The notes beneath the pieces were generated by a model. The model was not told the origin of the DNA, searched no databases, and saw only the letters and a program-made list of their open reading frames with translations. A program made the translations under genes and the position numbers. A stretch of 64,000 nt of DNA from Mesosutterella faecium (GTDB lineage Bacteria > Pseudomonadota > Gammaproteobacteria > Burkholderiales > Burkholderiaceae_F), in assembly GCF_022809315.2 (NCBI RefSeq), contig NZ_JAKZJU020000001.1, positions 558,001 through 622,000 of the forward strand, given 5' to 3'. Shown one piece after another: positions 58,400 to 64,000 of this stretch. Position 1 is the stretch's first letter. Every line of letters starts with the position of its first letter.

Positions 58400-59860
58400 C
58401 TACTTCAACCAGGGCCTCGGATTGATAGGACGACCTTTATATCGGATTTCAAAGTATAAGCCAGGGGCGTTTCCGTTTTCTCCCGGCCCGACCCGCGCAA
58501 TCGTTTCGCCGCCGGAGGCGTGCGCCCCGTTTGCCTTCAGCAGGGTGCTGTTGTACGCATAGACGGAGAGGTAGCCCTCGCCGTGATCCAGGATCAGCAG
58601 GTTGCCGTATCCGCGCAGCTTGCCGGCATAGACAACGGTTCCTTCGGCCACGGCCCTCACGGGACTGCCCTGCGAGGCGCGGATCATGAGGCCCTGCCAG
58701 ACGCCGGCGCCGTTTCTGCTCTGCCCGAAGCTGCCGGCTATCGTGCCGGAGGCCGGCATCGGGAGGCGGCCGCGCAGTTTGGCAAAACTGCCGCGCGCAG
58801 GCTCCTCCGGAGGCATCTCGGGCTCTTCCTTTGGGGCTGGAGGACGGCTTGTCCGGCCTGCCTGCCTGTTCTTTTCGGCTAGCGCGGCTTCGCGCTTTCT
58901 GCGCTCCTCTGCCTTGCGCTTGAGTTCCTCGCGCTGCCGCGCGAGCTTCTGCCTGCGCGCTTTTTCCTGTTCGGCGATGGCGATGTCGATCTGGCGGATC
59001 AGTGCGGCGAGACGCTGTTGGTCGCGCTGCAGTTCCTCGACCTGTTTCTGCTGGCTGGAGATCTGCTGCTCGAGCTTCCTCGCATTGGCTTCGTGAAGCT
59101 CCTGTCCCGCCGCGATGCGCTGATTGTTGGCTTTTTCCGTGGCGGCGACGGCCGTGAGTGTTTTTTCACGGCTGGCGGTCTTCTCGGCCTGATGCTGGAG
59201 AAGGTCCTTCGTGTCCTCGAGCCGGTCGGCTTTCTTCTGATGCCGGTCGGCCAGATAGGCCAGAACCGCGGCGTTTCTGTTGACTCTGGCCGGCGAAGTC
59301 CCGGAGAGCACGCTCTCCCAGGGTTTTTCCCCGGCGTGCAGATAGCGCAGCTTTGCGTTGACCGCGATGTTCTGCCTTGTCGTGGCCAGCTTCGAGACAA
59401 CCTGCCCCGACTGTTCGCGGATGTTGTTGAGGATGCTGCGGGTTTTTGTTTTCTCCGTGTCGAGCCGCTCTAGCTTTTGGTTGGAGGCGCTCAGCGCTTT
59501 TTTAGCGGTCTGCGCGGCGGAGGCTTCCTTGCGCTTCTGCACCTGCTTTTGTGAGATGTCCTGCCGCAGGCGGCCGATCTGCTGCTGCAGGTCGCGGCTC
59601 TGCTTCTCCAGGCCTTTTTTCTGTGCAGACTGCGAGGAGGGAGCTGTGCTGCCGGTTTTCCCGGAAGCGGCTCTGCTCTTGGCGTTGTTTTTTTTCTTGC
59701 CCGCGGCCGCGGCCTTTGCAGGGACCGCCCGCCTGTCCTGCTGGGCGGAGGCTGCGGTCCTGCGGCCGTGGGAGCTCTGGGGAGGCTGCTGGGCGGCCAA
59801 GCTCTGGCCGCCCAGCAGCCCCAGGGCTGTCAGAAAAACGAAAAACGGTGCCTTCTTCAT
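58400..59860 (-). CDS. envC: EnvC-like murein hydrolase activator
   Basis: A 486-residue periplasmic protein with a signal peptide (1-23), a Lys/Ala-rich region, a long coiled coil (about 80-300, many Gln, Lys, Arg), a proline-rich linker and a C-terminal LytM/M23 domain (about 365-486) with GLMIRASQGSPVRAVAEGTV and NLLILDHGEGYLSVYAYN. In EnvC the LytM domain has lost zinc ligands and activates amidases instead of cutting; HxxxD and HxH are not intact here either. It lies between gpmA and ctpA. Confidence 0.9.
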   Translation of the reverse strand: MKKAPFFVFLTALGLLGGQSLAAQQPPQSSHGRRTAASAQQDRRAVPAKAAAAGKKKNNAKSRAASGKTGSTAPSSQSAQKKGLEKQSRDLQQQIGRLRQDISQKQVQKRKEASAAQTAKKALSASNQKLERLDTEKTKTRSILNNIREQSGQVVSKLATTRQNIAVNAKLRYLHAGEKPWESVLSGTSPARVNRNAAVLAYLADRHQKKADRLEDTKDLLQHQAEKTASREKTLTAVAATEKANNQRIAAGQELHEANARKLEQQISSQQKQVEELQRDQQRLAALIRQIDIAIAEQEKARRQKLARQREELKRKAEERRKREAALAEKNRQAGRTSRPPAPKEEPEMPPEEPARGSFAKLRGRLPMPASGTIAGSFGQSRNGAGVWQGLMIRASQGSPVRAVAEGTVVYAGKLRGYGNLLILDHGEGYLSVYAYNSTLLKANGAHASGGETIARVGPGENGNAPGLYFEIRYKGRPINPRPWLK

Positions 59861-59941
59861 GGGTTCTGCATTAGCTTCAAGGGGGCTTCCGGCGGCCTCT
59901 CACGCAGGGCGGCCGGGGCCGGGAGCCGCGCGCTCAGGTTC

Positions 59942-60688
59942 TCAGTGCGACCTGCCCTGTGCGGCAACGGCGGCGATCGCCTTCTGGATCTCCTCTTGGT
60001 TGCCGAGGTAGTAGTGGCGGATGGGCTTCATGTCGTCGTCGAACTCGTAGACGAGAGGCTGAGCGGTCGGGATGTTGAGCGAGGCGATGTTCTCGTCGCT
60101 GATCTGGTCGATGTGCTTGATCAGCGCCCTCAGGCTGTTGCCGTGGGCGGCCACCAGGACCCTTTTGCCTGCGCTCACTGCGGGGCGGATGTCGCTTTCC
60201 CAGTACGGGATCACCCGGGCCACCGTGTCCTTGAGGCACTCGCAGGCAGGGATCTCGTTCTCACTGAGGGAACTGTATCTCGGGTCTTTGCCCGGCCACA
60301 TCGGGCTTTCCCTGTCGAGGGCGCCCGGGCGCACATCGTAGGAGCGGCGCCAGATGAGAACCTGCTGGTCGCCGTACTTCCGCGCAGTTTCGGCCTTGTT
60401 GAGTCCCTGCAGGGCCCCGTAATGCCTTTCGTTTAGCCTCCAGGATTTCCTGACTGGCAGCCAGGCCTGGTCGATTGCGTCCAACGTGATCCAAAGCGTG
60501 TGGATCGCGCGGCGCAGCACGCTGGTAAAGGCAAGATCAAACTGGTAGCCCTGCTCTTTGAGCAGTTCGCCCGCCTTGGCGGCCTCCTGCCGCCCCTGTT
60601 CGGTCAGGTCGACGTCAACCCAGCCGGTGAAGCGGTTTTCCAGGTTCCACTGGCTCTGGCCGTGGCGCATCAGTACGAGTTTGTGCAT
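59942..60688 (-). CDS. gpmA: 2,3-bisphosphoglycerate-dependent phosphoglycerate mutase
   Basis: A 248-residue glycolytic mutase. The phospho-histidine motif [20 protein letters not shown] is at residues 4-23; Glu in [12 protein letters not shown] and His in [16 protein letters not shown] complete the site. The length matches E. coli GpmA. First gene of the gpmA-envC-ctpA-moeB group; the gap to the divergent rhodanese gene is 101 bases. Confidence 0.96.
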   Translation of the reverse strand: MHKLVLMRHGQSQWNLENRFTGWVDVDLTEQGRQEAAKAGELLKEQGYQFDLAFTSVLRRAIHTLWITLDAIDQAWLPVRKSWRLNERHYGALQGLNKAETARKYGDQQVLIWRRSYDVRPGALDRESPMWPGKDPRYSSLSENEIPACECLKDTVARVIPYWESDIRPAVSAGKRVLVAAHGNSLRALIKHIDQISDENIASLNIPTAQPLVYEFDDDMKPIRHYYLGNQEEIQKAIAAVAAQGRSH

Positions 60689-60736
60689 TTGATCCTCTTG
60701 AGCGGAAGAAGTTCCACTTTAAATTGTCCCTCATTC

Positions 60737-60742
60737 TATAAT
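60737..60742 (+). promoter_or_regulatory. -10 box of the rhodanese-secB unit
   Basis: A perfect TATAAT at 60737-60742 lies 47 bases before the GTG start of the rhodanese-like gene, in an AT-rich divergent gap. The best -35 candidate (TTCCAC at 60712) has a 19-base spacer, so it is weak. Confidence 0.5.
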
Positions 60743-60789
60743 TGATCGTCTGAGTCTGATCCCTTCAGGGTGTACAAGGAATAAAAATC

Positions 60790-61188
60790 GTGGTTGATTT
60801 TCTTTACCAGAATATTCTGCTGGTGGTCCTGATCGTCATTTCAGGCGGCATGCTTCTCTGGCCGCTGGTGACGGGCGGCAGGAAGCAGAAGGAAGTGGAC
60901 AGCGCCGGCGCGACGGAGATGATTAATCACGACAATGCCCAGGTGATTGACGTCCGCACGGAAGCGGATTTTAAGGCCGGACACATCGCCGGCTCCGTGA
61001 ACCTGCCGGCCACAGTGATCCACCACCACCTGAGCGAGCTCGACAAAAAGCGCCCCGTTCTTCTCGTTTCCAGCGACGGAAACACCAGTATGCCCGGCAG
61101 CCTGCTCAAAGGCATGGGCTTTACCGTGTCCACCCTCAAAGGCGGCATCAAGGGCTGGAAGGCTGAAGACCTTCCCCTGGTTCGCTAA
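60790..61188 (+). CDS. Rhodanese-like membrane protein lacking the active-site cysteine
   Basis: A 132-residue protein with one N-terminal membrane helix (about 8-28) and a rhodanese domain (about 42-130) containing QVIDVRTEADFKAGHIAGSV. The active-site loop reads VSSDGNTS (93-100), with Ser94 where the sulfur-carrying Cys is expected, so it is probably not a sulfurtransferase. The GTG start at 60790 has AAGGA nine bases upstream. secB follows after 47 bases; the glutaredoxin gene often found between them is absent. Confidence 0.9.
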   Translation: MVDFLYQNILLVVLIVISGGMLLWPLVTGGRKQKEVDSAGATEMINHDNAQVIDVRTEADFKAGHIAGSVNLPATVIHHHLSELDKKRPVLLVSSDGNTSMPGSLLKGMGFTVSTLKGGIKGWKAEDLPLVR

Positions 61189-61235
61189 AGGCTTTTGCAT
61201 CAGATTCTCCTCCAACCTTTTTTATGGATCCTCTT

Positions 61236-61769
61236 ATGGCAGAAGAAAGCAAAAACAATTCCCAGCCGGCGGACGGCCAGGCCCAGCAGCCGGCCTCCCA
61301 GCCCCAGCAGGAACCGGTCATGCAGCTGGAGCGCTGCTACTTCAAGGACGCTTCGCTGGAAATGCCGCACGCCCCGGACATCTTCTATGAACAGTTGACG
61401 GAGCAGCCCACGGTCGACATCCAGTTTGAGGTCGTGCCGGTCAGGATGCAGGTGGAAAACCGCTTTGAGGTGACGGTCCGGGGGACGATCACGGTGAAGT
61501 CCAAGGACAAGACGCTTTTCCTCGCGGAGGGGAAGCAGGCGGGCATTTTCATCATTGCGGGCTTTACGGACGAGCAGATGCAGCTCATCACGAATATATC
61601 GTGCCCGGCAATTATTTATCCCTACCTCAGGGCGAACCTGGCGGATCTGATCACCCGCTGCAGCATGCCTCCCGTGCATTTGCCTGAGGTCAATTTCGAG
61701 GCGCTGTACCAGCAGCGCGTCGCCCAGCAGCAGGCGAAAGCTGAGTCTTCCGTGCAGCAGCCGTCCTGA
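61236..61769 (+). CDS. secB: Protein-export chaperone SecB
   Basis: A 177-residue SecB that keeps preproteins unfolded for SecA. Conserved patches are MQLERCYFKDASLEMPHAP, LFLAEGKQAGIFIIAGF and CPAIIYPYLRANLADLITR, plus MPPVHLPEVNFEALYQQR near the end. ATG 61236 is preferred to ATG 61224 because family starts read MAEE and GGA precedes it. The N- and C-terminal tails are Gln/Pro-rich. A terminator follows. Confidence 0.96.
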   Translation: MAEESKNNSQPADGQAQQPASQPQQEPVMQLERCYFKDASLEMPHAPDIFYEQLTEQPTVDIQFEVVPVRMQVENRFEVTVRGTITVKSKDKTLFLAEGKQAGIFIIAGFTDEQMQLITNISCPAIIYPYLRANLADLITRCSMPPVHLPEVNFEALYQQRVAQQQAKAESSVQQPS

Positions 61770-61778
61770 TATCACAGG

Positions 61779-61814
61779 GGAGGGGCGCCATTCGCGGCGG
61801 CCTTCCCTTTTTTT
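61779..61814 (+). terminator. Intrinsic terminator after secB
   Basis: GGAGGGGCGCC (61779-61789) pairs with GGCGGCCTTCC (61796-61806) with one mismatch and one G-T pair, followed by seven T (61808-61814). The next gene starts 14 bases later. Confidence 0.85.
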
Positions 61815-61828
61815 GAGGGCTTAAGAGC

Positions 61829-62527
61829 ATGAACGATAAGGTTTCTACTCCTGCCGGAGCTGAAGGGAATGGCCGCAGGATCAAGATTCTTCTGGTTGAT
61901 GACCACACGCTGTTCAGGAGCGGGCTGAAGGCCCTGTTGCAGAGGCAGTCTGACTTCATCGTAGTGGGCGAGACCGACAACGGACTGGACGGCGTGAAGC
62001 TGGCCGAGCAGCTCAAGCCGGACGTGGTGTTGCTTGACCTCGACATGCCCGTGATGAACGGGCGCGAGGCTCTGGCTCAGATCCTTGAGGCGCAGCCTGA
62101 CATGGCGGTGCTGATGCTCACCGTGAGCGAGGACGGCGACGATCTTGTAGAGTGCATGCGGCTCGGCGCCAGAGGCTATCTGCTCAAGAAGATCAATACG
62201 GATTTCCTTCTTTCGGGCATTCGCCACGCCGTTGAGGGCGATTCCGTGCTTTCCCCGGAGATGACATCCAAGCTGGTCATGAAGATTCGCCGCGACCGCG
62301 TCGAGCAGTCTTCGCCTGCCTCTGATGTCAATTCCCTCACGCCCCGTGAGCGCGAGACGCTGGCCTGGCTTGCCCGCGGCGTGTCCAATAAAGAGATCGC
62401 CCGTGCGTTGGATCTTGCCGAATCGACCGTCAAGGTTCATGTCCAGAGCATTCTGAGGAAGCTGAACCTGAGCAGCCGCGTACAGGCGGCGGTGTTCGCC
62501 GTCGAACACCATATGGACAGGCCCTAA
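61829..62527 (+). CDS. NarL/FixJ-family response regulator (orphan)
   Basis: A 232-residue regulator. The receiver domain (about 18-135) has ILLVDDHTLFRSGLKALL, the phospho-acceptor Asp in VVLLDLDMPVMNG and the switch Lys in GYLLKKINTDFL. The LuxR-type helix-turn-helix (about 165-230) contains LTPRERETLAWLARGVSNKE and STVKVHVQSILRKLNL. No sensor kinase gene is adjacent inside the window; the IS element downstream may have altered its neighbourhood. The N-terminus has about 17 extra polar residues. Confidence 0.93.
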   Translation: MNDKVSTPAGAEGNGRRIKILLVDDHTLFRSGLKALLQRQSDFIVVGETDNGLDGVKLAEQLKPDVVLLDLDMPVMNGREALAQILEAQPDMAVLMLTVSEDGDDLVECMRLGARGYLLKKINTDFLLSGIRHAVEGDSVLSPEMTSKLVMKIRRDRVEQSSPASDVNSLTPRERETLAWLARGVSNKEIARALDLAESTVKVHVQSILRKLNLSSRVQAAVFAVEHHMDRP

Positions 62528-62828
62528 GCAGGGGGCTGACACGCCGGAGGAGCTGCGGGCTGCGCGCCGCGGTGCTCTTCTGGCGGAATGCAGGCTCCCG
62601 CTCGGGAGTTCAAAAAACTGCAGGCCTGCAGGGGAAAAACTTTTCCCCGCCCGGAGCGAAAAGTCCTGCGGCCTTATCACCCGCGTTGATTCCCAGCTTC
62701 CCCTGACGAGGCTCCCGCGGCGCACGAAGTTTTCCTCTCCAACCCCGGGCGCCTGTTGCGCGCGACTCTGAAAAGGTTTCCAAAAAACTGTTTTCCTGTG
62801 CGGTTTCTCCCGAGTTTATCAGCTTAAA
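62528..62828. other. Intergenic region between the orphan regulator and the IS fragment
   Basis: About 300 bases with no supported gene. It has a CTCCCG/CGGGAG hairpin near 62596-62609, a CTGCAGGCCTGCAG palindrome (62619-62632) that could work as a weak minus-strand stop because T-residues follow on that strand, and an ACTTTT/AAAAGT pair around 62639-62664. The region may be remnant DNA next to the IS end. Confidence 0.35.
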
Positions 62829-62865
62829 AATGAATAAACCCTTGTATTGCAAGGGCTTATTCATT
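62829..62865. repeat. Inverted repeat at the IS end
   Basis: AATGAATAA (62829-62837) pairs perfectly with TTATTCATT (62857-62865), and inside it CCCTTG pairs with CAAGGG over a five-base loop, with one mismatch between. It abuts the transposase stop (62868) and is AT-rich, unlike its surroundings. It is probably the transposase terminator or part of the IS terminal region. Confidence 0.6.
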
Positions 62866-62867
62866 AA

Positions 62868-64000
62868 TTATTTTTCATCTCTGGTAGTACAACTTTTCGG
62901 TCGGGCAATGTCTTTGAGCCGCAGCTTCTTGCATAGTGACTGTGCCGTCTCATAGTGGCAGGGCGGCTCCAGGCTGAATGCCCTGAGGATCGAGTCAAAG
63001 CGGCCCTCCTTTGGATAAAGCCTCAGGTACAGGGGCATTTGGGGATTGCCGTCATCGAGGGCAACTTCGGCACCGCGCAGCGCCGCGTTGATTTCGTCAC
63101 AGGTGATGTCCCTGATCTTCTGTTTGAGGACATGCTGCATGTACTTTTCGATCACGAGGCTGATGAAGCAACTCGCAAAATGTCCTCTGACATGACTGTC
63201 TGTCCAGACAAAGCAGGGGCGGGCTTCGAGCGTGGTCTTGCTTACCCGGAAGCAATCCTCGATGCGCCAGAGATTGCGGTAAATCTTCATGATGTCCTGA
63301 GAGGACTTCGTCTTCAGATTCGTGCAGACGGCGTAATAGCCGGCCCACCGCCTCGCCTCTTCGATTTTCTTCATATCCAGTGACGGCTCGCCTTCGCCTT
63401 TCGGCACCTTGATCAAAGACCTGTATCCGCGGCTGGAGGTCAGCGATCCCCTGCTGCGCAGGGCTTTTTTCGCCTTCTCAACGGCACGGTCGATGTCGCT
63501 ATTGTCCTTGTTGGCCCGGGACTGCGAATGCGAGACGATCCAGCGGACATCCAGAGAATCCACTTTCTTCGACGACTGATACTTGCGCCCTGTGGTTTTG
63601 CTGATTTTGGTTACGAAAACCGTCTTTGACAGATCCATTGTCTTGTAGCGGCAGACAATCTCGTCGCCGTCCATGACGGTCTCATCCCAATTTACGTCGT
63701 CAAGGATCTGTTTGCGCAGCTCCTTCGTGCTGTTCTTAACCTTCTGCGCGAGGACAAAGTCGCAGCCGATGTCCTTGAGCCCGAGCAGGTTCTCGTTTGA
63801 ATTGAGCCCCCTGTCGGCAACGACAATGAGCGTCTGCAGGTCATAAGCCGTTTTGATCCGCCTGATCATGGGGAGCATCGTGCCGAACTCTGAGGTGCTG
63901 CCGGGGAAAAGCTCGTAATCAATGGGGATGCCGAACGCATCCATCACGAGTCCGAGAACTACCTGGACCTCGTTGACCTTGTGGTCCTTGCTCAGCCCGA
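62868..64000 (-). CDS. IS1634-family transposase (5' end outside window)
   Basis: The frame is open past position 64000, so the N-terminal part is missing; at least 377 residues are readable. LSKDHKVNEVQVVLGL and MDAFGIPIDYELFPGSTSEF are diagnostic of IS1634-type DDE transposases. The second catalytic Asp is in IVVADRGLNSNENL, and the third acidic residue is Glu in IYRNLWRIEDCFRVSK, the YREK-like signature. The readable part has no frameshift, so the enzyme may be active. The gene is antisense to the preceding regulator gene. Confidence 0.92.
   Translation of the reverse strand, partial: GLSKDHKVNEVQVVLGLVMDAFGIPIDYELFPGSTSEFGTMLPMIRRIKTAYDLQTLIVVADRGLNSNENLLGLKDIGCDFVLAQKVKNSTKELRKQILDDVNWDETVMDGDEIVCRYKTMDLSKTVFVTKISKTTGRKYQSSKKVDSLDVRWIVSHSQSRANKDNSDIDRAVEKAKKALRSRGSLTSSRGYRSLIKVPKGEGEPSLDMKKIEEARRWAGYYAVCTNLKTKSSQDIMKIYRNLWRIEDCFRVSKTTLEARPCFVWTDSHVRGHFASCFISLVIEKYMQHVLKQKIRDITCDEINAALRGAEVALDDGNPQMPLYLRLYPKEGRFDSILRAFSLEPPCHYETAQSLCKKLRLKDIARPKSCTTRDEK

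Larger units (their letters stand above)
62829..64000 (-). mobile_element. IS1634/IS4-type insertion sequence (cut by window end)
   Basis: One end of an insertion sequence, judged from the transposase and the adjacent AT-rich inverted repeat. The other end lies outside the window. The exact left boundary cannot be set because the opposite terminal repeat is not visible; the AT-rich segment from about 62813 may belong to it. Confidence 0.75.

Overview
The window is a stretch of ordinary chromosome from a betaproteobacterium of the order Burkholderiales. My best guess is a Sutterellaceae-type gut bacterium (Sutterella/Parasutterella relatives). The reasons are gene order (parA-parB-atpIBEFHAGDC; hemE-priA; divergent metK and lpxL-lpxL-dapF; gpmA-envC-ctpA-moeB; rhodanese-secB), the form of the proteins (DksA with a CxET finger remnant, AtpD close to the beta-class form) and the moderately high GC. 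I read this from the sequence only; no 16S gene is present to confirm it. About 57 protein genes or gene parts, one tRNA and one insertion-sequence fragment are supported. Layout: 0-2.4 kb, end of a MarC-type membrane protein gene, then parA and parB. 2.4-9.6 kb, the complete F-type ATP synthase operon with its own promoter and a strong terminator. 10-14.4 kb, hemE, priA, tRNA-Arg(CCG) and ubiE. 14.4-20.7 kb, a Tim44-like protein, a sodium:solute symporter, then glmU-glmS for UDP-GlcNAc. 20.9-27.5 kb, a tripartite RND efflux operon with a terminal TetR regulator. 27.5-31.8 kb (minus strand), a VTT/DedA-like membrane protein, an OmpR-type regulator, its histidine kinase and a Do-type periplasmic protease. 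31.9-37.6 kb, yaeQ, then minus-strand uup, an acyl-CoA ligase and a HemN-like radical SAM protein. 37.7-43.7 kb, rsmI, then minus-strand slt-cca-folB-ttcA and a CBS-pair protein. 43.8-48.4 kb, 5-formyl-THF cyclo-ligase and the minus-strand metK-trpS-ahcY set (methyl cycle plus Trp-tRNA synthetase). 48.7-52.5 kb, two LpxL-type acyltransferases, dapF and an RlmI-like methyltransferase. 52.5-56.1 kb, a CobW-type GTPase, dksA and sppA. 56.1-60.7 kb (minus strand), gpmA-envC-ctpA-moeB. 60.8-62.5 kb, a rhodanese-like protein, secB and an orphan NarL-type regulator. 62.8-64 kb, an IS1634/IS4-type transposase cut by the window end. The genes are mostly housekeeping: chromosome segregation, energy, cell envelope (LpxL, GlmU, Slt, EnvC, CtpA, DapF), tRNA and rRNA modification, and one-carbon/methyl metabolism. 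There is no CRISPR array, prophage, toxin-antitoxin pair or defence island that I can see. The most interesting unexplained signals are in RNA-level structure: a folded leader of about 130 nt before metK with competing pairings, a nested-stem leader before the sodium symporter, an unassigned structured 430-nt gap after the atp operon, and hairpins placed between atpE/atpF and atpD/atpC. Protein-level oddities are a Tat-like lipoprotein signal on the efflux outer-membrane factor, a TrpS with an extra C-terminal YegP-like domain, a rhodanese without its catalytic cysteine, and a zinc-finger-less DksA beside a histidine-rich CobW GTPase.
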